Position numbers and translations under genes: made by a program
Notes under the pieces: model-generated
Database searches by the model: none
Seen by the model: only the letters and a program-made list of their open reading frames with translations
Told to the model about the DNA's origin: nothing
Part shown: in pieces, positions 12,501-27,500 of the stretch
Layout: every line of letters begins with the position of its first letter
Numbering within the stretch: the stretch's first letter is position 1
Source: Dromaius novaehollandiae
Lineage: Eukaryota > Chordata > Aves > Casuariiformes > Dromaiidae
Length of the DNA: 64,000 nt
Direction: 5' to 3'
Assembly (NCBI RefSeq): GCF_036370855.1
Contig: NC_088100.1
Span: 40,930,254-40,994,253 of the forward strand

Positions 12501-15500
12501 AGCACAGCACAAGAACCTTTAGACAAGTAGCTTCCGAACTTCGGGAGCCAACAGACTGATATCATCATTCTACCGTCTTATTGCTGTTGTTTTCATAAAT
12601 GTTATGAAAGTTTTCAGTGGAAAACACTGAACATAGTTCCATCTAGAATTTATCATGGTTTCATGGAGCAGTACTGCTCCATCTATCAACATTTGTAAAT
12701 CATGCTATATAAAAGGAGAGAGATCACTAAAGGTGCACCCCCCTGTTAGGCTTCTCAAACACATATCTTAAAGCTGGAATAAAAGCATGTATTCCATGCT
12801 GTGAAAAGAACTTTTCCAGATAAGATAGCCTACCACTGGAACAAGGAAAATAAGCATATAGCCAAAATGGAAATAAATAAATAAATAAAAATAAAAGAGT
12901 TTAAATACAAAAGGCATTTCTTCTCTGAGCTGTCCAGTATGGGAAGGTGCCTGAGAACTTTAAGAGGCAAATTTCCAAGAATAGACAGAAACACCTCCTA
13001 AGAACCAGCAGGTGGGTTCCTTCTTCTGATATTTGGTAAGAGGAGAAAACAAAATGCTGTCATGAGTGAGACTACGAGATAGTCATCAGACCTCAGGAAT
13101 GATAATGTAAGAATGTGAGCTACTTAGATGGGTCTTTCCTCCTCATTCTGTTTCCTAAGACTCCTAATTTCCTCCTCACAAGAGGGATTTTGTGTTGGTA
13201 CCTTTCTTAAGTTGTTTCACATCTTTAATCAATGACTTTGAAAGACAAAAACAAACCCAAAGGGGATGAAGCAGGAAACAAGCTCAAAGTTTGTCTTTGG
13301 AGATATTAAAAGTCTATACTATTATGGAATACAGGATAATGAAAGCCAAAATATGCAGTACAGATTTCAAGAACAGAAATATAGCCTGACAAAAAACATA
13401 CTTTGCAAGTTCTAGAAACATGCAGTCTTAGGGGAAAATGAGTTCTGAAAAGAGAATCAAGTAAGGTTTCTGCTTTCAGTCTGGATGACCTTTCTTTAAA
13501 CTAGCTGTAAAACACATCTCAGTACTCACAATGCATCAGCAGCAATCCTGCATCATACGCTTAAGGAATGAATACGGATGGATTTTTCTACAGGGAAAAC
13601 CTTATTTCCTCATCAGCCAATAACAGTGCCTTATTTTAAAGAATGATACAGCAAACAATTTATCTTGACACAATGCTTACAGTTCACTGACACCTTACAG
13701 AAATTCCTTCTTTTGCTGTAGACATTTTTACCTACCAGGTGAAATCTGGTGTTTTTTAAAAATAATTTGACAGAGATGAGCAAACTTAATACAATTAACT
13801 ACATGAAAGAAACAAAAATTAAGACTTGGCTGCTAAGTTTTAAGGCTTTTAACACAAAGGTTTGAAAATACAAAAAGGCTGCATAAAAGCAGAAATTTTA
13901 AATAAATTTAAGTGCATTTCCTCTTCAGAACAAAGGACCAGTGCTGATTCTAATGGTTGCACACTACTTTTAGGTTGTTAGAACGATTAAATATACACAA
14001 ATCTGGTAGTTCAAAGGATAAGCTATAGCCATAAAGATGCTTACACCTGTATCTACTTCCTATACTCAGCTAAGATTCAGCCACCTATCATCAACGGTGT
14101 TCTATCTCCATTACTCCAACATCTTTATTCCAAGTTTACTTAAAGACAGAAAAAGACGACCTAGTTATTTTCAATCAGCTTGCATAGACATGCCAATCAC
14201 CAAATAAGCTGTATGTTCAGTCATAAGAAAATGTAGCAACAGGAGTAGATTCTTAAAGGACTGTACAAGAATATCCTCAGAATCCTTAAGGGGCATGGTG
14301 GCATGCCTTGCATCTGACCTAGTAAGACGGCAAAGAAACAGTGCTTCACAAATACTGTCAAATATACAAAAGTCATGCTCATCAGCATGGTTATTTGAAA
14401 AGGATCACTACTCTGTGAAAACACCAACATTTTTAAATCATCCAAAATATAGATGCCTCATGCTGCAGACTTTAGTCAAACAAAAAAGCTATGACATGGA
14501 CTGTCTCCTCCCCACTTAAGTAGCATTACTCCGCTGCTGCTCTAGCTAATCTGTTTTTCTCAGAACTCAAGAAACTAAAAGAGCCGCAACAAAACTACAT
14601 GGCAGAGTAACAGAATTAATCTTTTAGGTATCTCTGAACTCTTCATATTTGCACACAACGTGGGACATGACATACGGAAGAGACGCAGTACAATACATAC
14701 GCTTCTAAAAGCCTACACACAGCAGGTATAGCTGACTGTTGGCCTAACAGACCTGAAAAGCTTAACTGAAACAGACTAACCTGTCACATGATGATAGGAA
14801 TAATGCTAATACAGGTCATTATTCAATATTAGTATTTTCCAGGCAACAGCTATGGAAAATAAAATTTCAAACACTACATTTGTTGTTAGTTTTAAGTAAG
14901 CATTCCTCAACTGAAGACAAAAAAAAGGTTTAAAATAACAAACAGTGAATAGATTGCAATAGCTGTCAGGGCAATGGGTGAAACATACTGAAGATGCCAT
15001 TGGTCATTCTCCACAAATCCCCAAGAATTAACACTCAAAGTTACCTCCAGTCCAACTTCTCCACCAAAAAGGCACAGATCAGAAATCCAGTTCTATTGAA
15101 ACCATGTGTGCAATGGACACCTACAAGACAAAAGAAAAGGATGCAATCATTTGAAAGTAGTTTTAATAAACCAGCTTTAGTTTCACTACTATATTTTTTG
15201 GATTGTTCTATCTTCACAGCAACATTAGAGAGTTATCTCCCTTCCTTTTACAACAGCTCAGACCCCATAAGAAACATAAACCTGAAAGGCAATTTATTAC
15301 ATTTTTCCTGCAAATTATTAGGAACAAGCATATAGTACACTTCAGTTTATCCCAACTCAAGAGCACAAACTTAATACAACCAAAATATGGTTAATACAGA
15401 TAAGGTTCTAAGGGTTTTTATGACTGTTCAAATGCTGATCAGAAGACAATACAATTAAATTTAATAATTGTGCTTTTATTGGACTCAACAAGCATTACAT

Positions 15501-18500
15501 TCATTTCACACCATCAGGCATAAAAATCATATTCAGATTACCCTACTTCAAGCTTGAAAAGCAGTGTCAATAGATGAATTCTGTTTCAGAATTGTTATTA
15601 CCATGCTAAGACCAGACTTACTAATTTTGGAAAAAAAAAAACAAAAAAAGGAAAACTATACAACAATACAATCACTTTGAACTACTTATCTCCTCAGTTT
15701 AAGAGGAAAGAATTAAATCTTCAGCCTCTATTTTATAAAATTCTTTCCATGGAAGAGTCAAATACATTTGAACTGCCTTTTTTTCCCCTCTCTCAAGGCA
15801 ACAGCACCATCTACTGATAAATAAACCAAGTCTGAAAACTTCTGGTATTAAAATTGTGTGAAATATTCAAGTAAGATGTTGACTCTTCCAATTCTTCACA
15901 CTGAATTCTTAAATGATAAATATCACAGTATTAAAGTTCCCCCTAATCCCAAACCCAATTTTTCTGAACTTGAACATATTTTTCAGCTCTGAGTATGAAG
16001 CAAGTCACTTGAAAGTATTTTATTGATTTCCTTATTTCTCCACAATATTTAGAAGAGTAAGTTTAGCAGCAATTCACTTGAAACTTATTTCATCAAAATG
16101 TGAACAGCTATTTTTCCTTTTCTTGTATACTTTCCCCCATATTGTAAGCAAAATTTTTAACAGACAAAGAAAATTGCCTATAAGGATTAGACTAAGACAA
16201 GAAAAATTGCAGTTTCTTGGATTCACACATTCTAACCATTTAATAGTAAAAAGTGTGTAACTTTCATCAAATGAAATTAATTTTAGCCTGCTTAGAAGAT
16301 TCGCTCCCAGTAATCACTTCTCTTTTGTTTTCTGCTTAAGCAAAATCTTTGCATTTTGTTTTCTCAAAGTTGGCAAGCATACTCCAATCCTTCAAGTTGC
16401 AAAAATAAAGCTTCTATCCTATATTGTTAAAGCTGAATAGAAAATTTTGTTCATTTATCATTCACATTTCAGTCTCTTTTCATATCTAATCTTGACACTG
16501 GAAATTAAATTGCACGCAGTTGCTATCAATAAGCCTTGCAGCAGTTACTGCTACCAAGAAGGTTAAGTCAATGATTTTATACACATGACAAAGATAAGCA
16601 TAGCAGCAATGAAGCCAACAGCTTGGCAGGGAAAGATCACACAGAATGCAGTAGCATCACTACTGCAGACTGCTTTCACTTTTGATTAAACATCCTACAC
16701 ACTGGTCTCTGTGGTGATCTCTCAGAGGGAAGAGGCTTCTACAACATGAAGCGACTTTTACATAACTCACAGAAAGAAAATGCAAAATCCCAGCATTTGA
16801 CTTTTACTACTAAAGCCCAGACCACGGGTTATCTAAGAGTTAAAAAAAAAAGTCAAGAAAAAAGGTCAAGAAAAGAAAAAACATCCAGAAAAGGGAAGAG
16901 CATTCCAAAGATTATAAAAGTCAAAAAGTTAATGGTCCAAAACTACAAATGACATTTTAGAAGCTAAAATACCAGTTAAATAAGACTGCTATTTCATGCA
17001 TATAACAATGCTATCCATATTCCATAAAAATTGCTGTCCCATAACAGTATTTCAAGTTTTGAGATACTGTTGATGGCTGACTTCATTCACTAATTTAACA
17101 GTTCCTCATTTTTCATATCATATGCTTGTGTTACAGTTTAGGGAAGAAAAGATAGCTCTCAAATTAAAATTTCATTCTATGTGAAATAAAGAAATAAGAG
17201 AGTATCTAAAAGAAAATTATGTCCTCCAATTACATCTCCCAAAAATTGATTTAAAATAAGATCCTTAGTGGTATCTACTGACAGGACAAGAGGCGATAGG
17301 CACAGATTGAAATAAAATGAAATTCCATTGAAATAAAATAAAAGAAAAAAAACCCTTTTTTACTTTAAAGGTGATAAACACTGGAACAGATTGCCAGGAG
17401 AGGCTATGGAGTCTTCATCCTTGGAGAGATTCAAAACCCGATGACACAATCCTGGGTACCTGCGCTAGGTGACCCTGCTTTGAGCAGGGGACTGGACTAG
17501 ATGATCCCCAGAGTTCCCTTCCAAACTCAGCTATTCTATGATTCTATATCCTAAACACTATGAACGTAGTAGCTTAGTTTACCAAGTTCTTATCAATGAC
17601 ACCTTCGCAAACTGCTGTTCTGTGCAACTCCCTAAGTCACACAGACACTCAGATTCAGTAAGGCTGCAGAATTACTATCAATGATGCCTGAGGACAAAAC
17701 CCCATATGACTCTGGAAACTCAGCCGCACAGGCCAAGGAAGGAAATAAAAGAAAAAGGAAAAAAAAAGAAAAAAAAATCACCGTAATTTCCTACCTCTGA
17801 CAATTTGCAGATAGAATTAAACATTAATATGCTTAAGAAAAAAAAATAAAACAATTTAAATTAAAACTAGAAGCCACTTGAATTAAATTCAGAACTTATT
17901 TTGTTACGAAAAAATTAGCCTTAAGATCATTCAAATATTCATTGCGAAACAATATACCACAGAAGAAAACCCTAGCCTAATATTTATTATCATTTTCCAG
18001 CAATTTATCACCTGCTTTATGAAATTAACCAAATAATCAGAGATTCTTTAGCAATCTAATATAAATTCCAGTAAACCAGGATATCCCATTTATCAAATGA
18101 CAAAAAGAAAAAAAAAAAGAAATGTTTTGGAAACACATAACCTTCATTTGTATCAACAGAAGTTACAAAACCATAATGCAGGTATCACGTATTTGTAGAC
18201 AATTCTTAAGCCTCTGTATTTTTTGCATAAAATTGATAGCTGTAATCAAATTGGTGTATGCAGAAACATTCAGCTTTGTGTGTTAAGAAAAAAATTACTT
18301 TAGAGTTAAAGCGATCAATTTGAGATTGGTGTAAACACCGTAGTGAGGAAATTCCTTTGCTTAGATTTTCTAGAATCAGGAACTGTAGCTGCAAATGAGT
18401 AAGTTATAAATTAATGGGAAAAACTAGTGAAATAGAATAACAAGATAACACACACCTATAAGTTCCGAGGGATTCTTATCACTGAAGTGTTCACATATTC

Positions 18501-21500
18501 GAATAAATGTTTCTGTATTCTCAGGTGTAGGACACTCACCATGCCTGAAAAAGAAGAGAACACAAAGGTTAGGAGACATTTGGGGGAAGAGAGTAAAAAA
18601 GGTGGTTACTTCAGTGTGGTCTTTCAAATTAAAAACTAAATATTAAAAAAGTGTAGTCAACTCACCCTTTACATTGAAGTTTTATATATTTAATCCCCTC
18701 TTTCTCTATATCATTCCTATCATAGAATCTAGTGGTATTCGTCAAGTCCACCAGCAAACCCATTTTAACCTGAAAAATTAAAATAAAATAAAAATATTTT
18801 GTTCAGATATCAGTGCATACATAGTAATTGGCTAATAAAATACAAAATAAAAGCAACAGCATGCTATGGTTGCAAGTTTAAAATTTCTTTAATATTGTAT
18901 TTATTCATAAAAATCTATAAAAACTTGATTTTAGCACCATCACACTCATCTGTCTTTCTCTGTAAAAGTTTCAGTGCTTGAATCATTTCAATCTCCTTAG
19001 TGTGTTGCCACTAATATTTATAAATAAGGAAAAGCTGCTAACGGCAAAAAAATACCTGTTAAAGAAGTATTTTAAAGTGTTAAAAGATAGGTAATGCTAA
19101 ATCAGGTGCTTTTATGCTGTAAGTAAACCAGTGTTAAACACTGGCACAGTAGAAGTACCATAAGAAAAATTAACTACTGAGACTTCCATGTAAGTATCCT
19201 TTCAGAAAAAACTAACTCATCTTCATTTATCCTTCCATTAAACTTTATTGCAAAACAAATGAACACATTTTCAAGTTTTAAACAAAAATTCCCTGAAGTT
19301 GTTAGAAACTTTTGATTCAAAGCTAAAATGAGAAACAACTTAAAATCTTCAAAGATGCTGTGGGTAATTCAGGTGGCAGTTTCAACCACATGGACTCTAG
19401 GAAGCAGCTGAATTAAGGCTGCCTTGCCCACTCTGCCCTAGTGTCCCCCCTCCCCCAGAGAATCAACTTGCTTTTTTTAGTGTTTTATTTTACTACTGTA
19501 AAAGTACTATTTCAAAGCAGCCTTGTGGAAGCTACTGTGGTTTCAAAAAGCAAGACAGAAAGCAGAAATTCCACTGGGTGGCATCCTATACACAGGCATC
19601 ACCTGTAAAGCACATCCTGCAGATGCCTCACTGCAGCTAACAAAGCAGATGCGTTAGTAGACGACCAAAGAAGGGAACTGAAACTCCTCGAATTTTGTAA
19701 GATAGTTGTTATCAATAAAATAGTGGAAAGCCCTATATTCTGGGCTCTGGAGAAAAGTGTTGCTTTAAGCCATGGTCATAGGAAATCACAGAAAATCAAA
19801 ACAGGGAAAAAAATAAAAACCAATTGCAAGGTGGTCTGCTGACTTGATGCAAGTCTGCTCCATCCTAGGAAATTTCATCTGTGGTCCAACCAACATAACT
19901 TCTTCCAAGTATAAAATCTCCAGCGTTAGTGTACGTGCAGCTCACTAATACACCTGTGCACTGAAAGTATTCCTGGTTTCTTGCTTTGTAAGTACAACAT
20001 ATACTTCACATCAGATGCCTCTTTGGCATATATACTATACTTCGTCAGTACACACTATACCTTTCGGTCAAAATGCTGAATGTCACACTATCAAAAAGGA
20101 TTCTTACTATGAAACCAAATGCCTTTTAAAAGCCATTTTGACAACGCTATTTTAGTAAAATCACTGTTTTAGTTCCATGGGGGGGGGAGTTAAAACATAG
20201 TACATCAATAGTGCACTGAATTACATGTGTAACATGCTTTAGCGTTGACATAAAAATGTAACAGAACAATGCATCTTCAATATATTCATAAAGCTGCAGC
20301 ACATATTAACAGGATTTTGATTAATAAAATATAAGGGAGATGTTTGATTTCTCTTTACCTTAAGGCCAACACTTTGGCTATAATTTAAAACCACATTTGG
20401 AAGAGTTACAAATTAAGAATCATCCTTTGTGCCAGCATCTCACCTCTAGGGTGGTCTGAGTTGGTGAAAAGACTGATACAAAAATCAGGTGCGATTTTCC
20501 CAGGCATCTCTAGACTACCAACCCATGTAACTGCTTTTTTCCCTAATTGCTACATTTGCTACATAGTTCGTCTTCATGAACTATTCTCTTATTTAAAATA
20601 TGAGGTTAGGTATAATATTTCCAAGACATCCTTAACAAAGGAAAAAAAAAAGGGTTATTTTCAAAGCACATTTTGAAATCAAGTTTAAGATTTAATGACA
20701 GCATCATTTTAAAGTAAAGCTTTTTGCCTTCAGTTCTAGTATAGTAAGAAAGAAGACCTTCGACAATGTGAATTACTCATGAAATAATCCTATACCATCT
20801 GTCCTAGTCTGGAGATAGAGAAAAAGAACTATGAGAAAAGCAAACAGTTTAATAAAAGCATGAAGACAAATTAGAAGTCAGCACTGTTAAATATTCCAAA
20901 TTGTTAAAGGAGAGCAACAGAAGAAATGTGAATTGCATTTCTTCAGTTAATTTGCAGAAGTTTCACATTTCCCCATTCAGAAGTAGGAGAAAGAGATACA
21001 GTTCCACTTCAGTGCTGAAAACTCATACCTCTAATTCCCAACCCCACTGTTGCTAAATGCCAGCAGCCTCAAGTGTTCCCACCCAAACCTCCAAACTTCC
21101 ACAAACTCCTGCTGCAATGAAGTTAGAGTTGGCAGTGAGAAGATATGTGAAAGTACAAAAAATTAATGTCATGTCAAAGTGTTTAACCTCAAAAAATACT
21201 TTAATGATATTCCCTTAACTTTTAGAAATTACTCTTTTGAATATATTCATCTATAGATTTCAGTTTACCAACTGACATATGCAAGCCAGGACAACACTAC
21301 AACATATGTTAGATGCAAACTGTCACCAGATGTTTGGGGATTTTGCTCCCTAATTTGAACAGAAGGATGAAATTCAGCAACGTGTCTATTTTGGAGGAAA
21401 TTCAGACCTGGAGGGTGCTAGGACTTCTGGCCACAATTACCATGAATCATATCAACTATACACAAGTGAAGATCCTGTGAAGCCACCACGTTCTTCACAC

Positions 21501-24500
21501 TTCAAGGAGCAGTAAACCTTCAGCCAAAGCTATAGGGCATACATGGCACAGACAGCATATCACATGAAAACAAAGTCTCCCTGTTCTATACAAAGCAAAC
21601 ATTAACTCTCGCAGTTCATGAGATCAGCTGCATATAACACACTGCAATCTAGAGAGGGCAAGGAAAAAGGATGGATAAAGAAAAAAAAAGAGTAACATAC
21701 TGAAGTAGACAATTACGATATTCCAAAAATTAATGTGAAAAAACACTATTATCATAGGAATCAAAACATTTCAGTCACCAAACTGGGGTTATACTGTGCT
21801 TGCACCCAGTCTGACCAACGGGAATGCTCACCTAGAGGACAGTCTAGTACATGTATGTTCATCACACCCATAATTTGATCTACTACGAAACACTGGCATC
21901 ACATCACTGTCCTCAGTCATGTTCTCGTAAGTTTGCTCCTAGAAAGTTCTTAATTGTAGCTGACTTCTGAAAGACTACCCAAAGTAAAAAAGGTAGTTAC
22001 CCACTGAAAAAACTCTATTTCTAACCAGTGTTTTGCATGAATCATGCCTTCCAGCCCACCACGCCTAGTTTCTATTGTATGACACAGCTTTGGAAGAAAG
22101 AATATTTTTGAATGGTTGAGCAACTTATCACTAAAATTTACACACATTTCTCACAAGGACTGTTGCAACACTAAAATCTTGGACAAAGCACTGCAACACA
22201 GTAAAAACTAGTTATTTTTCTTTCTTGTAATCATAAAAGATGACTGAATAGGGGGAAAAAACACACACACCCCACTAGAAAGCTCAGCAATACTACAAAT
22301 CACAAACAATACTACAGTCTTCATACCGCATCTCCTCTCAGCTCATGATTATCTTGGCCAGTCTCTCTGTGCCCACCTATGGTTATAAAAACCTTCCTCC
22401 TCTCACCTTCTTACATTCCAGCTATCTCAGGCTACTACTGCCTTATGCATGGGCTCTTCTGCTGCTGTGCAAATAAATTGGCTTACAAGGTTCCCAGCAT
22501 TCCCTTTGCACGACCCCAGAAGCTTCTCAGTAGATGCTGGGACTTGAAAATGTCCTCCCCAAGAGAGAGAACATACTACAATACAGTAAATTGTCTCCAG
22601 TTCCAGCATATTTTCTTACATTTTATATTTGAGAAAAATTCAATCACTGATTTAAACTACTAATCTGTGAAACCCACAATGAGTCTGAAAAACGATAACT
22701 AGTTTTTCTAGTAGGAATATTGCAACTTGCACATATAAATTGCCCAACCTTTCCTATCAGTTAATCTCCTAGCACTACGTAGCACGAATAACACTACCAT
22801 TTATAAAGCACAGCCAGCACTTCTAACTTAATTATTTCAGAGAGAAAAAAAAGAAAATACAACTCACACTGTAGCAACTGCTCCTGCAATGTCTTCCTTA
22901 ATGAGACCACTAGGATACAGTGTCAATAGTGGCAAGCATAAGAGAGCATATTTTAGTCATCTTATTCTTTTGATGTTTAAGCTCTGGTATTGTTAAACAA
23001 GCCCAAAATTAACTTAACAACAGCAAAATAATTCAGAAAGAAATGCCACTAACATGGTTGGTTTTAACCACACATACAGCCAAAAGAAATACTTCCCATC
23101 TTCCACATAACAGTTCAATTAACAGATTTAGAAGATTTAAGTTGTAGGCCTTTCTTTGTTTTGAGAGGTTCAAAATTCCATTTCCCACGTCTCCAGAAAC
23201 ACTGGACAGACCTCTGTACTACATGCAAAGGTGGAATGCTGCTGTTCCGCACCTTTCATGTCAAAGCTGTGCTATGATACAAAAGAACATGCAAGTTGAA
23301 CTAGACAGACAGAAATGGGAAATGGGCTAGACACAGTGAACAAGGCTAGACAGGGAGCACCCAGAAGCACAACTCTAACCCAATGATAAAGGTGTCCACC
23401 TTGAAGAAGAATATCTTCTAACCCACACTCCTAAAAATTGTTTCTATTTATGCTTTTCACTAAGAAATTACTGGATAAAATCCAGAAACTGTTTTGTTCC
23501 ATATTCAAATATGACTGGTTAGATATTAAAAAGTACTTTAGGCATCAGAAGAAGAAAAAATCTTTGTAGCAAAAACACAAATATCAGAAAAAAATAATTT
23601 TCTGTACAGATGTCTCAAAAGAAGCCATTTTCTTAAAGCATTTTCTTAAAATCTGTAAAGCAACATTCAAATAAATATTAATAATAGAAGTTATGTTTCA
23701 ATTAATAGAAAAATTTAACTTTACCTTCAAACTCTTTAAGTAGTTGGACAACATACTTGGGTGAAAACGGTTTTCTTCAGCAACCTGTTCATCATATCTT
23801 GGTCCTAACATTGTCTTCAAAGGTAAAAACTTTCCTATGAAACATAATCAAATTTTGCAGTATTTTACGTATACTTATGTATATGTAGACTAACAACTTA
23901 GTGATTTCAAAGCAATATGCTGAGCAGTTTTAGAGGTTCATCTTCAATGAAAAATAATTGCAGGAAAAGTATCAATGACAATTTAATTGGAATTATTAGT
24001 TCCAGGTTCTCAGAATTTGAAAATAAATTTAGAAGTTTAAAGGAAATACAGATTACCTCATCTAAAACAGATGCAGCAATATTTTAAAATATTTAGCTAG
24101 CTTTTAGTCTGCTTTAAGATGTGGAACTACAACACATTAATAGAATAGACAAAATTTAAATTCAGTGGTTAAAAACTTGAAAAAAGAATTTTAAATGACA
24201 GTTTGTCTAGCCAACCTTGTAAACCTCAGTTTTGATTACCTGTAAGCATAAAACGTAGCAAAGATAGCTGTAACAATGCTGCATCGTATCCAGAACACCT
24301 GCACACTACGGGCACACTCTTTCTAAAGAGTGTTCCTTAAGGCTCTTGGAAGAGTTCTGTTATTGAGGAACAGCAGGGTCACCCTTCCCTCTAAAACGCA
24401 ATGCTTATGTGTCGTTCAGACACCATGCAAAACAAAACCGTGGGTGAAAAACTTGCTCAGAATTACCCCTCGAAACCTAAGCTTTTCTATTTATTTTATT

Positions 24501-27500
24501 TTTCATTCATCACATCTACCACAGAACGTGTAATAAATTCATTAGAGAACTCTAGCACTTTCTTTCTAACCTACAGTAAGCTACAGATATGTCACTGTAC
24601 TATGCAATAATCAATTGGTTATTCTTAGAAATTAAAATACATTGCATAAATTCCTACTCAGAAAAATACCAAAAAGTTATCCAATATACATAATTTCTAC
24701 TTGCAGTTCTGAATACAGAATATTTTAAAAATAACTTTTAAATACAACATTTTAAGAGTGTCAGCCACTAGCAGTCATCTCTAACTATAGCAATGATTCT
24801 AGCTTTTATGTTTAACAGGTTGATATCGTGTTTGATTATGCTCATTTCTATACTACCAACTATTTCAGCTGCAAATGTTCTGCAACCACGAATTAAGAAA
24901 ACATTTCATTAGGATAGTATCGGAGATTATAAATGACAAATTAAACTACTTGTTTTGTAAGAACTAAGAATAACTTACTAGAAACGACAACCAAAAGCTA
25001 CTCAAACAGGTGAGAGAACAAAGCTTTCCCATACCCATTCTGTGGCACACTACAATTGCATTAAGTGTAACCTAATTTTGCATATTAAACCTTCCCAGGT
25101 TTATCATTTTTGATGATATTGCAGGCAGCAAACACAGACAGAATCCATCACACTACAGACATCTGAACCTCAGCCCCATGCCACGGGATGGAGAACTGGG
25201 TGCATTCTCACAGTCCTTGCCAGAGTCACTAATCAAGAAACCAATACAGAATAGATTTTCCTCCTTCCTATTAGTTTCACTAGGAAGACTAATAATGTAA
25301 CAGGCTGTTGAGACTACTTGAAAATGTTAACGATGCAAAGAAAAGTCAGTCTTGCAACTTCAATAGTAACAGGGGATGAAGGAAAAGCAGTATTATGAGG
25401 TAAGATGTCAGAAGAGACGGGCGAGAAGATTGATCTTTGCCCAGGTGAGTTGCTCAAGAATAGGAACTCATCCATACACCCGTGTGGAGAGCAGCTTCAT
25501 CAAACTGGAAGATTAGCTTTGCAGGACTACTTGTACCAGAGAAGCATCTCCTCCTCAGACTGCAGCAGGAACAAGCACTCGTGCAGCAGGTACCAACTCA
25601 GCAGCTCAGTACCTCTCCCTGCCCTTCTCCATGGACAAGAATTTGGAGCGCAAGTCACTGCCACCACGTACATCTAGGCAGCAGTGCACCTCCTCTTGTG
25701 TGTATCTACGATCCTGCGCTGCCGTTAGTTGTGAAAAACGAGCACGGATTGAGAGTGAGAAAGAGACCCGGCATATCTGCCAGGCACACCAAGGTTAATG
25801 ATATGGGCAGGCAGTAAAACTGGGAGAACCTCAGCATTCTCTCTTATGAAAATATTTAAGTGAATGATATTCTGAATTACATTCCAAGACTGATCAAACA
25901 AAAGCCAAAAAGCAAAAAAGGCTTTTGCCTGAAAATGTTTATTTAAAGAAAATCCCATACTTCTTTTAATAAAATTGTTTCCATGTTATTAAAAAGGCAG
26001 CCTTTCTATAAACTAAGGAAATGCAAGCATGTAATTGTATGGCACAGAAAAGTGACGAAGTTCTTAAATGCAAGAAGAACCTCAGATTGAAGCACCAGAC
26101 ATAAGTGTTCCAGAAAGCAAATGGCTGATAGTTCCTGAGGCTGTGGAATTATATGTTTTAAATTCTTCTACTAGCAATTAATCTACCTATTTCCTGGAGA
26201 AAAATAAAGTTAATTCTATATCTAACTAGAATAGTTTTTAACTTCAACAGCTTAAAAAAAAAAAAAAAAAAAAAAAGCTATTTATAACACAAATACCAAT
26301 ACCCACGTGACCTCTTGAACTTACTAAGGAAAAACATGCACCTTTCGATACTATTTCTGAAACCATTTTATATAGCTATTCAGCTGTGTAATGTAGAGTA
26401 AAACGTAGAGTAAAAAGCAGCATACCACCCACTAGTCTTTATTCAGTATGTAAACTTTCAGTACCATATTCTCAAATGAATCAGCACAGCCAGCCCTAAT
26501 CCTCATAAATTCTCCTAAATTAGAAGTACTAATAAATTCTCCTAAATAGAAGTACTGCTTTCTGATCTAGATAAAATCCACCTCACATTTGCAGCAAAAC
26601 AAAGGCACATGGACTGAAAAGACACTGTGCTTTATGAAACTAGAAATTAAGTTTGGAGATAGAAGTTCACTAACCTTTGCAAGAATAGAGAAATGCATGC
26701 AATTTTCATCAAATGAATCTGAAAATGACTACTTTTATGTAGTAAATGAAAACTCAGGTTTTTATGCAGAAAATAAATGCTTTTGGTACAATGATACAAG
26801 TCAGAGTAGTCATCACGGGAGTTCTTTAAGTTCTATCAAACATCTTATGTATGTTCAAATAAATACATAATTTTAGGAAAATCCATTAAAAAGAAGAGAA
26901 GATAGTTATGGAAAGGAAACTGAGAAGCTTTATACAATATGTTAGCTCAAATTTGATGTTAATCAGCAACATGAGAAACACCCTTACTGTTACACTTGCC
27001 TAAGATAAATCCAACCTTCATAGCTTAAATAAAAGCTATAGAGTCAAAATACTCATTTAATTAGATGGTAATAAATTTATAGTCACTTTAACTTCAGCTT
27101 ATTTGATTGTTAGAAAGTTTCCTGACATTATTCTACTTTCCCCTGCCTTTTCATTCCACAAGTTATAGAACATTCTCCTGGGCCAGGATTACTGTCCTCC
27201 ATCCCCCTTCCATTTTCTTATTTCTTCATGTGTCTAATACAGAACACAAGGAAGGAACAAAATTGAATCACCTGCCCTACCTCCCAACACTAACATTCAG
27301 TCTCTCTTGCTATTAACCCTGCCTATTAACTTGTAAACTTCCTCTGTATGGATTAATTTTGCAAGTCCTGATTTTGGATGACTTTAATGCAGAAACCTGT
27401 CATCACCACAAATTTTGGAAAACATCAAACATGCTTGAAAGTGTTTTCATTAACTTGTCATTCCCATCCTAATACGTCCCTGCACCCATTAGAGAACAGG

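Larger units (their letters stand above)
15121..18455 (-). other. RNGTT intron 4
   Basis: 3.3 kb intron holding a CR1 3' end (17265-17550) and one CTCF-like motif (15802-15816). Nothing else is recognised. Confidence 0.85.

Noticed and set aside
25405-25817. Overlapping 90- and 111-codon frames in RNGTT intron 1
   Set aside because: No family resemblance or codon signature. Probably chance in a slightly G+C-richer patch.
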